Source: Duganella sp. CF402 (GTDB lineage Bacteria; Pseudomonadota; Gammaproteobacteria; Burkholderiales; Burkholderiaceae_D). Taken from it: a DNA stretch of 64,000 nucleotides. Every line of letters starts with the position of its first letter. Position 1 is the first letter of the stretch. Under the pieces are notes generated by a model. That model was not told the origin of the DNA and did not search any database. It saw only the letters and a program-made list of their open reading frames with translations. The stretch is from the NCBI RefSeq assembly GCF_900109645.1, contig NZ_FOBG01000001.1, positions 3,524,520-3,588,519 on the forward strand. The letters run 5' to 3'. The position numbers were made by a program, and so were the translations under genes. This document shows, piece after piece, positions 54,330-62,164 of the stretch.

Positions 54330-54366
54330 GGCAAGCTCAGGCAGCGCGGCGTTACCGCCCCAAAGC

Positions 54367-54396
54367 CGTCATTCCGGCGGAGGCCGGAATCCATAG
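54367..54396. repeat. Single unit of the palindromic repeat element
   Basis: CGTCATTCCGGC-GGAG-GCCGGAATCCATAG folds as a perfect ATTCCGGC/GCCGGAAT stem. It matches, in one orientation, the paired units at 7088-7167. Confidence 0.6.
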
Positions 54397-54429
54397 GTCA
54401 GAAGTGTGCAGCCGAAGTATGGGCGAACA

Positions 54430-54464
54430 GGGGGCGGCCCCCAACCTTTTTTTTTGGGGGGGGG
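54430..54464 (+). terminator. Possible terminator and T9-G9 homopolymer tract
   Basis: GGGGG-CGG-CCCCC (54430-54442) then AACC and nine Ts could end the SDR transcript. The Ts are followed directly by nine Gs, an unusual and possibly slippage-prone tract. Confidence 0.4.
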
Positions 54465-54549
54465 AGCCCGGCTCAATCCACCGGCACGGATTTCTTTGAC
54501 CAAGGTCCGCTAAGGGCCTCAACCAGCCAACCTGGAGCTTCGCGCGTGT

Positions 54550-55422
54550 TTACTGATGTGCACTGCTCGAGTCATCGAGAGTCCAACGTCGTGAGCGATA
54601 ATCAAGTGTGATGACACTTCCCATTAAGTCACGTAGGCCCAGCAGACCTGCGATTCTTTGCTTCGTGCTGAAATCGGGATGCTGGCAATAGGAAACCCGG
54701 AATTTTTTCAACTCATGGTGCAAGCCGATGACCAAGGGCCCCGGCTTTTCTGTCTCGAAACAGCTAATTTGTTTGCCCCAACTGTTGACTTTGTACTCGA
54801 CAACGCCAGGACCAGCAACTGGAGGTTGGCCCACCAAATCTACCCATGCAGCCGCTGAAAGCGGACTTAGTCCGAAGCTTGTTGCCCCCGTATCCAGCAT
54901 AGCGTACTTGATTTCACCGGACGGGACTCTCACTTCCACTAAAAGGTGGCCACCAACTTCATACCACTGAGCATAGATAAGCGGTTGGGCTTTTAATGAT
55001 GAAGCCAGGACTGCGGCTTGTTCGAATTTGTATCGAGAATTACGTAAATCGAGAATGAGGCTCCCATTTTCGAAGAAGGCATTGCCAACCGAGGCAATTG
55101 TTTCGCAGTCGCCCTTACGGATTTGTTCCATATGCCGTTTGTCGGCAATGTATTCTTTGGCCACTCCCGCCACTTCAAATATTACCTGAGTCGACTCTCC
55201 GCTCGCATCACCATGCCATTGAAACGCTCCGTTCATGCCAGTGTCCAATTGCACGGTGCAGGGATATCCGTCAAATTTCGCAGGCAACGTTAGCGCAACG
55301 CGTTCCTTCGGACGCTCAGGAGTCACTTTGTCATATTCCCAGACGAAAGAACGCCAGTCCGCATCGGCATGCACTTGAATTGGAACCAGGCACAACGTGA
55401 GTAGCAATAAAATCAGCTGCAT
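54550..55422 (-). CDS. Exported two-DTG aspartic-protease-like protein
   Basis: 290 residues with a signal peptide (LILLLLTLCLVPIQVHA). Two DTG motifs lie about 120 residues apart: VQLDTGMNG in the first half and AMLDTGATSFGLS in the second, with a late LLGLRDLMGSVITLDYRSRRW like the hydrophobic-hydrophobic-Gly element of retropepsins. This suggests a bilobal pepsin/retropepsin-like fold. The family is not known to me and activity is unproven. Base composition is clearly less GC-rich than the flanks, so it is probably acquired. Confidence 0.6.
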   Translation of the reverse strand: MQLILLLLTLCLVPIQVHADADWRSFVWEYDKVTPERPKERVALTLPAKFDGYPCTVQLDTGMNGAFQWHGDASGESTQVIFEVAGVAKEYIADKRHMEQIRKGDCETIASVGNAFFENGSLILDLRNSRYKFEQAAVLASSLKAQPLIYAQWYEVGGHLLVEVRVPSGEIKYAMLDTGATSFGLSPLSAAAWVDLVGQPPVAGPGVVEYKVNSWGKQISCFETEKPGPLVIGLHHELKKFRVSYCQHPDFSTKQRIAGLLGLRDLMGSVITLDYRSRRWTLDDSSSAHQ

Positions 55423-55554
55423 GAATTGCCCTATTATCGGGAAGTGATGTACTTGCTGTCCATGTCTGCCTCCGGTGCAGGAACTTATGCTTTTATTCTA
55501 ATCTCCAGACCTATTTCTTGTGCGTCCAGGGCTCGATGGGCTTGCCGGATTTGC

Positions 55555-56204
55555 TCATCCTCGATACGCACTTTTCTCCAAAATTTCGGACGGATTTTGG
55601 AACTCGAGCAATTGGCGGATGGCGGTGCGCTTGTCCGGCGCGCGCTTCACGTAGGCTTCGGCGATTCGCATTCCGATCCAGTAACCGGCTTCATATGGCC
55701 ATCCTTCCGGGGCGGCGCCGCAGTTGACAAACCATCTTTTGAATCGCGCGCTGCCCAGCGGATTTTGCTGCTCTGCGCTGCCTGCCTGCATCGCCTGCCG
55801 GTCGCGCTTGAATTCCTGCCATAGCCTCGCCTCCTGGCCGCGCGCCCATGCGTCGCGATTCGGATTGGGAATTTCACCGGTCACCAAGGTCGCAAGATAG
55901 TCCGCGACGCCTTCTCTGAGCGCCTGGTTCAGCAGGGGGTCGGCCAGTGCTTCCGGTGACTCGTCTCCCTGCCAGGTATGCACTGTCTCGTGCGCAAAGA
56001 AACCGCGCATGGTGGTCCGAAATTGCGCGAAGCTTGTGCCAGGGGGACAAGTGACTTCCAGTCCGATGACCTGCGTTTCGGGACTGGCCGTCCCCCGGGG
56101 TTAAGTGCGCCAAACTTCACGCCCACACTAGCGCCGTCGAGATACCCGCGCTGTGAGCGGATCGGTGCCGGCAAAAACGGCACTATTCCATACCGCAGTA
56201 ATCG
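55555..56204 (-). pseudogene. Truncated and frameshifted HExxH metallopeptidase remnant
   Basis: The left part (frame ending 55555) encodes GFFAHETVHTWQG with HETVH, then EGVADYLATLV with a downstream Glu, a gluzincin-like pattern. Its sense continues upstream only in another frame (LPAPIRSQRGYLDGASVGVKF), joining at the CCCCGGGGG run near 56091-56100. Upstream of that, a stop at about 56205 cuts the frame with no start or leader. So the gene lacks its 5' part and carries a one-base shift. The family is unassigned. Confidence 0.6.
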
Positions 56205-56324
56205 CTAGAACAAATTTTTAAGTTTCATGTTGTTTACTTGTAGGCATCGGGGCCAAGTCCCCCATGCCGGCCCCTGATACCCCAGTAGTGCAAACGGCAC
56301 TCGGGGGCTACCGCACGTTGAAGA

Positions 56325-56942
56325 TCAGACCTTCGCTTTACGAAGTGCATCTGCGATCGCCAGTTTGCAAATTGGTGGTGTGTCCGGGTTGAACGAAACG
56401 GAGAGCGATGACGACGTAGAGTTGAGAATTTGCATCCCCGCCCCATTCAGCTTACTCATACCATCTACAGCAATCGAGAATTTCTTGTCGCCGCCAGGTG
56501 AGGAAAAATCAAGCCTCAGTCCTACCATGCATGCACGATAATCGGACCGGCTATCCTTCTGTGACTTCAGTTTCAGCTTCTCAACGTAAACGTCCACGTA
56601 AAAATCAGGAGACGCGGCGGTTGATACACCATTTTCCGACAGGAGTTCGGATAACCAGGTTTTTACTGAGTTATTCGGATCTTTGTATGGCAGCTTCCTG
56701 AATCCCTGATATCGCCCCTCGTAGAACCCATGCCAAGAGTAATTGCTGAATTCTCCGTAGTTTTGATAGCCACCATCCGTAACCGTGCGCAACGAATATT
56801 TGGCGGACTTGTCGAACACCTTTCCTGCCTGTGGCAACGAGAAGTCAACAGCCGACTCCTGCATAAAATGCATTTGCTGAGTAGCCATACAGCCTGAGAG
56901 CACTATTGATGCGACCAACACGAATTTTAAGTTCTTCATCAT
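56325..56942 (-). CDS. Hypothetical lipoprotein
   Basis: 205 residues. A signal peptide with lipobox LSGC (Cys near 18) starts MMKNLKFVLVASIVLSG. The mature part is mixed alpha/beta (YSLRTVTDGGYQNYGEF, VDVYVEKLKLKSQKD, MVGLRLDFSSPGGDKKF) with three further cysteines. I do not recognise the family. Base composition is lower in GC than the export operon next to it, matching the accessory patch that starts near 54.3 kb. Confidence 0.7.
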   Translation of the reverse strand: MMKNLKFVLVASIVLSGCMATQQMHFMQESAVDFSLPQAGKVFDKSAKYSLRTVTDGGYQNYGEFSNYSWHGFYEGRYQGFRKLPYKDPNNSVKTWLSELLSENGVSTAASPDFYVDVYVEKLKLKSQKDSRSDYRACMVGLRLDFSSPGGDKKFSIAVDGMSKLNGAGMQILNSTSSSLSVSFNPDTPPICKLAIADALRKAKV

Positions 56943-56987
56943 TTATACAAGTGGTTAGTGAAAGTGAAATTACCAGAAGCCCAGCAT

Positions 56988-58211
56988 TTACTCGTAGCGC
57001 AGGCAGTCCACCGGCAGCAGCCGCGACGCCCTGCGCGCCGGGTAGAAGCCGAAGAACACGCCCACCAGGCTGGAGAATCCGCACGCCACGATCACCGCAC
57101 GCATGGTGATGATGACGTCGAATTTTCCGGTCGCCGTAATCGCCGCCGCCGCGCCGCTGGCGAACAGGATGCCGAACACCCCGCCCACCAGGCAGATCAC
57201 CACCGCCTCGGTCAGGAACTGCAGCAGCACGTCGCGCGGCTTGGCGCCGATCGCCATGCGGATGCCGATCTCGCGCGTACGCTCGGTCACCGACACCAGC
57301 ATGATGTTCATGATGCCGATGCCGCCCACCACCAGCGAGATCGCGCCGATCAAGCCAAGCAGCAGCGCGATGCCGGCGCTGATCTTCTGCGCCGTCTCGG
57401 CGAACGAGGCCAGGTTATCGATGCGGAAGTCGTCCGGCTGGTCGATCTTGATGTGGTGCCGGTCGCGCAGCGTTTCGCTGATGTCCAGGATCGCGTCCTG
57501 CAGGTTGCCGCCCGATTTACCCTGCGCCACCACGTAGTGCACATTGCCGGGGAAGGCGGTCTTGACCAGCCCCGCCGCTGCCGCCGTAATCGGCACGATC
57601 ACGTATTCGCTCAAGTCGCCGCCGTCGACCTGCTTGCCCTCGCCGTACAACACACCCACCACCTGAAACGAGATGTTCTCGATGCGGATGTATTTGCCCA
57701 GCGGGTCCTGCTTGTAGAAGAACTGGTCGGCGACCTTGCGGCCGATGACCACCATACGCGAAGCGGCCCGCACATCGGCATCGCTGAAGGCGCTGCCCTT
57801 GTCGATCTTCCAGCCGCGTATCTTGAACATGGACGGCGTCACGCCGTGCACGGTCTTGGTGGCGTTCTCGTTGCCCACCGCGAGGTTGAAGCCGCCCTGC
57901 AGCACCGGCGCCGCGCCGGCCAGCGACGGCAGCTGATCCAGCGCTGCCGCGTCGCGTATCGTCATCGCCGGCTGCGCGCCGTTGCGCATGCGCTGCTGCT
58001 GCGCGCGGTCGCCGCCCGGCGAGATGAACAGCATGTTGGTTCCCAGCTGCTCCAGCTCCTTGGCAATGAAGCGCTTCATGCTGTCGCCCACCGCCAGCAG
58101 CAGCACCACCGACGTGATGCCGATGATGATGCCCAACATGGTCAGCAACGTCCGCAGGCGGTTCGCCATCATCGAGCGAAACGCCTCCACTACGATCTGT
58201 AAAAAATTCAT
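56988..58211 (-). CDS. MacB-type ABC transporter permease
   Basis: 407 residues. An N-terminal helix and MacB_PCD periplasmic domain (RTLLTMLGIIIGITSVVLLLAVG, LGTNMLFISPGGD) are followed by the FtsX-like core (GGIGIMNIMLVSVTERTREIGIRMAIGAKPRDVLLQFLTE in pieces) and closing helices. It lacks a fused ATPase, which is the separate gene 5 bases upstream. With the adaptor it forms a MacAB-like exporter of peptides, macrolides or lipids; a TolC-type channel is not in the window. Confidence 0.93.
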   Translation of the reverse strand: MNFLQIVVEAFRSMMANRLRTLLTMLGIIIGITSVVLLLAVGDSMKRFIAKELEQLGTNMLFISPGGDRAQQQRMRNGAQPAMTIRDAAALDQLPSLAGAAPVLQGGFNLAVGNENATKTVHGVTPSMFKIRGWKIDKGSAFSDADVRAASRMVVIGRKVADQFFYKQDPLGKYIRIENISFQVVGVLYGEGKQVDGGDLSEYVIVPITAAAAGLVKTAFPGNVHYVVAQGKSGGNLQDAILDISETLRDRHHIKIDQPDDFRIDNLASFAETAQKISAGIALLLGLIGAISLVVGGIGIMNIMLVSVTERTREIGIRMAIGAKPRDVLLQFLTEAVVICLVGGVFGILFASGAAAAITATGKFDVIITMRAVIVACGFSSLVGVFFGFYPARRASRLLPVDCLRYE

Positions 58212-58216
58212 ATCAT

Positions 58217-58954
58217 TTATACCGTTATGGCGTTCATTTGCTGCAGCCCTTCGGCGGATGGACCGTCGTACAGCACGCGGCCATCCTTCAGGCGCACCAG
58301 CCGCTTGCTGTAGGCGGCGATATCCGGTTCGTGCGTCACCAGCAGGATGGTGATGCCGCGCTCCTGGTTCAACTGCTGGAACGAGCGCATGATTTCCTCG
58401 CTGGTTTGCGTATCGAGGTTGCCGGTCGGCTCATCGGCCAGGATCAGCGGCGGGTCGCCCACCAGCGCGCGCGCAATCGCCACCCGCTGCTGCTGGCCGC
58501 CGGACAGCTGGTTCGGCGTGCGCTTGGCCATCTCCTTCAGGCCCACCCGCTCCAGTTCCAGCAAGGCCTTGGCGTGCGCCTTGGCGCGCGACACGCCGGC
58601 ATAGATCAGCGGCAGCGCCACGTTCTCCGCCACGCTCATGCGCTTGATCAGGTTAAAGCTCTGGAATACGAAGCCGATGGTGCGGTTGCGGATGCTGGCC
58701 AGTTCATTGCGCGACAAGGTGAGCGTGTCGACGCCGTTGAGGAAGTAGCTGCCGCCGGTGGCTTGATCGAGGCAGCCGAAGATGTTCATCAGCGTCGATT
58801 TGCCGGAGCCGGACTGTCCCATCACGGCCAGGAAGTCGCCGCGCGGCACGGCCAGGTCGACGCCGAACAGCACCTGCGTTTCCACGCTGCCGGAGAAGTA
58901 GCTCTTGGTGACCTGCCGGATGTCGATCAGCAGTTCATTGGCGTGCCCGCTCAC
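58217..58954 (-). CDS. MacB/LolD-type ABC transporter ATP-binding protein
   Basis: 245 residues: Walker A GQSGSGKST, the Q-loop, signature LSGGQQQRVAIARAL, Walker B LILADEPTGNLD and the H-loop in LLVTHEPDIA. It powers the adjacent permease. It overlaps the adaptor gene by four bases on the upstream side. Confidence 0.95.
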   Translation of the reverse strand: MSGHANELLIDIRQVTKSYFSGSVETQVLFGVDLAVPRGDFLAVMGQSGSGKSTLMNIFGCLDQATGGSYFLNGVDTLTLSRNELASIRNRTIGFVFQSFNLIKRMSVAENVALPLIYAGVSRAKAHAKALLELERVGLKEMAKRTPNQLSGGQQQRVAIARALVGDPPLILADEPTGNLDTQTSEEIMRSFQQLNQERGITILLVTHEPDIAAYSKRLVRLKDGRVLYDGPSAEGLQQMNAITV

Positions 58955-60210
58955 AGCTCGCTCTCTTTTTCAACGCCGATGGCGCGGGTGATGACCTGGT
59001 CGCCCTTCTTCAAATCGCCGCCGACAATCTCGGTGTAGCGGAAGTTGGAGACGCCGATTTTCACATCCAGCGCCTTCGGCTGGTTGTGCGCGTCCAGCGT
59101 GTAGATACGGAACTGGCGCGCCAGGTCTGCCTTGCTGCGGAAGCCGGTGTCGTCATCCTGCGGCACAGCGGCTGCGGCTGCGATGGCGCTTGCGCTGGCG
59201 GAAGCGGATGCGGATGCGGATGCGGAAGCAGATGCCGAAGCCGAAGCAGCGGCCAGCTTCTTCTGCTTTTCGATTTCTTCATCGCTCAAGCGGAAGCGCA
59301 GCGCGGCGGTCGGGATGCGCAGCACCTGCTGGCGATTCCCCACCAACAGCCGCACCTGCGCCGTCATGCCCGGCTTGAGCAACTCGTCCTTATTGTCCAC
59401 GTCCAGCACCACGTTGTAGGTCACCACGTTCTGCACCACGTTGGCGGCGAGGCGGAACTGGCGCATGCGCGCGCTGAATTCCTTGTCCGGATACGCATCC
59501 ACCACGAAGCGCGCCTCCTGCCCCTCCTTGAGCGAGCCCACGTCCGCTTCCGACACGCTGGTGTCGATCTGCATCTTGGTCAGATCGCGCGCGATGGTGA
59601 ACAGCTGCGGCGTGGTGAACGACGCCGCCACCGTCTGCCCCAGGTCCACGGTGCGCTTGATGATCACGCCATCGATCGGCGCGCGGATCACCGAATTATT
59701 GAGGTCCGCCTGCGCACGCGCCAACTGCGCTTCCGCCAGCTGGATATTGGCCTGCGCCACATCGACCTCTCGCTTGGACTGGTCCAGCGCCAGCGGCGAG
59801 ATGAAGCTCTGCGTCACCAGCGTTTGATTGCGCGAGTGTGTGGCCTGTGCCAATCGCAACGAGGCGCGCGCAGAGGCCAGTTGCGCCTCGGCCTGGCGGA
59901 TCTGGGCGTTGAAGATGGTCGGGTCCAGTTTCAGCAGAACCTGCCCCTTGGTCACGCGGTCGTTGAAGTCCGCTTTCAGCTCGCTCACCGTGCCAGATAC
60001 CTGCGAGCCGATGTTAATCAGCGCGACCGGATTGATGGTGCCGGTGGCCGTCACCGACTGCGTGATATTGCCGGTATCGACCTGCGCGGTGCGGAAACGT
60101 GGCACTTCCACCACAGGGGTCTTACTTTTGGAATAGTAGGCGCCGGCGCCGCCGACTATCACCAGCAAACCGACTGCCAGCGCGAGCTTCTTTTTGGTCA
60201 GGAAAGCCAT
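58951..60210 (-). CDS. MacA-type periplasmic adaptor with Ala-Ser repeat insert
   Basis: 419 residues. An N-terminal membrane anchor (KLALAVGLLVIVGGAGAYY), a biotinyl-lipoyl half (GTINPVALINIGSQVSGTVS), a long coiled-coil hairpin (about 100-190), the second lipoyl half (NSVIRAPIDGVIIKRTVD) and beta-barrel domains are all present. The odd part is a run of about ten Ala-Ser pairs followed by poly-Ala (nucleotides about 59186-59256), encoded by hexamer repeats, in a loop after EKQKKLAA. The start at 60210 removes an unlikely 18-residue extension. Confidence 0.92.
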   Translation of the reverse strand: MAFLTKKKLALAVGLLVIVGGAGAYYSKSKTPVVEVPRFRTAQVDTGNITQSVTATGTINPVALINIGSQVSGTVSELKADFNDRVTKGQVLLKLDPTIFNAQIRQAEAQLASARASLRLAQATHSRNQTLVTQSFISPLALDQSKREVDVAQANIQLAEAQLARAQADLNNSVIRAPIDGVIIKRTVDLGQTVAASFTTPQLFTIARDLTKMQIDTSVSEADVGSLKEGQEARFVVDAYPDKEFSARMRQFRLAANVVQNVVTYNVVLDVDNKDELLKPGMTAQVRLLVGNRQQVLRIPTAALRFRLSDEEIEKQKKLAAASASASASASASASASASASAIAAAAAVPQDDDTGFRSKADLARQFRIYTLDAHNQPKALDVKIGVSNFRYTEIVGGDLKKGDQVITRAIGVEKESEL

Positions 60211-60437
60211 TGTTTTCAGTGTGTCCCATAGTGAGATCCGGCACGGTGCGGATCGAATGGGCAAGTATCAGACAGTTTTATATTAAAAGCAACACGACGA
60301 TGTCTTCTCCCCTATGGGGCAGGCACGCATACCTGTGTCGTGGGATATGCAAAATTGCAATTCGGCTTTGCAGGAATGTCCGTTCCCAGACTGCGTTTTC
60401 GTCCCTAAGATGGCCTCACTCAACCACGGAGGACACC

Positions 60438-61136
60438 ATGTCAGAAACGCTCACCATCAAGGTCGCCGACGGCAGTTTCAACTGCTACGTAGCGCGTCCT
60501 GCCCATGCCGCCAGTGCACCGGTGATTGTGGTGCTGCAGGAGATCTTCGGCGTCAACGCCGGCATCCGCAGCATCGCCGACGACTATGCCGCCAAGGGTT
60601 ACATCGCCGTGGCGCCGGACTTGTTCTGGCGCGCCGATCCCGGCCTCGATATGTCGGAAGCCGAACCGGGCGACTGGGCACGCGGCTTCGCGCTGTACAG
60701 CGCCTACAACTTCGACGGCGGCGTGGGCGACATCGCCGCCACCGTGGCCGCCGCCCGCACGCTGAAAGGCGCCAGCGGCAAGGTCGGCGTCACCGGCTAC
60801 TGCCTCGGCGGACTGATGACCTACCTGACCGCCGCCCGCGCCGACGCCGACGCCTTCGTCTCCTACTACGGCGGCGGCACCGAAAAATACGCGGCAGAAG
60901 CAGGCAAGGTCGCCAAGCCGCTGCTGTACCACCTGGCCGAGGAGGATGAATACATCGGCAAGGAAGCACAAGCCACCATCGCCGCCGCCTTCAAGGGCAA
61001 CCCGAAGATTGAGCTGCACAGCTACCCCGGTTGCAACCACGCCTTCGCGCGCCCCGGCGGCAACCACTACGACGCCGCAGCCGCCACGCTGGCCAACGCC
61101 CGCACCGACGCATTCTTTAAACAACACCTGTCTTAA
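60438..61136 (+). CDS. Dienelactone hydrolase family protein
   Basis: 232 residues with nucleophile Cys in TGYCLGG, an Asp/Glu region before YIGKEA, and His in CNHAFARPGG, the DLH triad. It starts MSETLTIKVADGSFNCYVARP after GGAGG. It would hydrolyse dienelactones or similar carboxy-esters in the cytoplasm. The next hydrolase gene begins 15 bases later, so they share a transcript ended at 62141. Confidence 0.92.
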   Translation: MSETLTIKVADGSFNCYVARPAHAASAPVIVVLQEIFGVNAGIRSIADDYAAKGYIAVAPDLFWRADPGLDMSEAEPGDWARGFALYSAYNFDGGVGDIAATVAAARTLKGASGKVGVTGYCLGGLMTYLTAARADADAFVSYYGGGTEKYAAEAGKVAKPLLYHLAEEDEYIGKEAQATIAAAFKGNPKIELHSYPGCNHAFARPGGNHYDAAAATLANARTDAFFKQHLS

Positions 61137-61151
61137 ACCTAGGAGAAAATC

Positions 61152-62111
61152 ATGACCGAACAAATCAACCCATCCCGCCGCAACGCAATGGTCGGCACCG
61201 CAGTCGCCGCCGCTGCCACCGCAATGGCCGCAGTCAGCACCGAAGCCGTGGCAGCACCGGCCGGCAAAGTCACCAAGACCGTGGCCACCATCACCACCCG
61301 CGACGGCGTTGAAATCTACTACAAGGACTGGGGTCCGCGCACCGGCCAGCCAGTGATCCTGAGCCACGGTTGGCCACTGAGCTCGGACAGCTGGGAATCG
61401 GCCGCGTTCTTCCTGGCTAACAACGGCTTCCGCGTCATCACTCATGACCGCCGTGGCCACGGCCGTTCGAGCCAGCCTTGGGACGGCAACGACATGGACC
61501 ACTACGCCGACGACCTGGCGCAGCTGATCGAAGCGCTGGACCTGAAGAACATCATCCTGGCAGGCTTCTCCACCGGCGGCGGCGAAGTGGCGCGCTACGT
61601 CGGCCGTCACGGCACCAAGCGCATCGCCAAACTGGGCCTGATCTCGGCGGTGCCGCCGCTGATGCTGAAAACCGACACCAACCCGGACGGCCTGCCGATC
61701 GAAGTGTTCGACGGCATCCGCGCCGGCTCGGTCAAGGATCGCGGCCAGCTGTACCTGGACATCGCATCGGGCCCGTTCTACAACTACAACCGTCCGGGCG
61801 CGAAACCGTCGCAAGGCATCATCCAGGCGTGGTACGCGCAGGGCATGCAGGGCGGCTTCAAAAACACCTACGACTCGATCAAGGCCTTCTCGGAAACCGA
61901 CTTCCGCGACGACCTGAAAAAGTTCGACAAGCCGACCCTGGTCATTCACGGTGAAGACGACCAGATCGTGCCGATCAAGGCCGCAGGCATTGCCTCCGCC
62001 AAGATCGTCAAGGGCGCCAAGCTGATTACCTACCCGGGCGCACCGCACGGCTTGACCGACACCCACAAGGACAAGTTCCACGCCGACTTCCTTGCTTTCG
62101 CTAAGTCGTAA
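61152..62111 (+). CDS. Tat-exported alpha/beta hydrolase, non-haem chloroperoxidase-like
   Basis: 319 residues. A twin-arginine leader ([20 protein letters not shown]) is followed by a mature enzyme opening [18 protein letters not shown]. It has [23 protein letters not shown], the nucleophile Ser in GFSTGGG, Asp in HGEDDQIVP and His in PGAPHGL, matching cofactor-free haloperoxidases/esterases. Codon choice is very regular, hinting at high expression. A strong terminator follows. Confidence 0.92.
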   Translation: MTEQINPSRRNAMVGTAVAAAATAMAAVSTEAVAAPAGKVTKTVATITTRDGVEIYYKDWGPRTGQPVILSHGWPLSSDSWESAAFFLANNGFRVITHDRRGHGRSSQPWDGNDMDHYADDLAQLIEALDLKNIILAGFSTGGGEVARYVGRHGTKRIAKLGLISAVPPLMLKTDTNPDGLPIEVFDGIRAGSVKDRGQLYLDIASGPFYNYNRPGAKPSQGIIQAWYAQGMQGGFKNTYDSIKAFSETDFRDDLKKFDKPTLVIHGEDDQIVPIKAAGIASAKIVKGAKLITYPGAPHGLTDTHKDKFHADFLAFAKS

Positions 62112-62114
62112 AAC

Positions 62115-62141
62115 AAAAAAACCGCCTCCGGGCGGTTTTTT
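62115..62141 (+). terminator. Intrinsic terminator after the chloroperoxidase-like gene
   Basis: A CCGCC/GGCGG stem with a TCCG loop sits between an A-run and a T-run, beginning a few bases past the stop. Confidence 0.9.
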
Positions 62142-62164
62142 AATGTGGTATGGTTTCCCTCACC

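Noticed and set aside
59186..59256. CRISPR-like or tandem non-coding repeat
   Set aside because: The six-base units lie within a coding frame and encode the Ala-Ser tract; there are no spacers.
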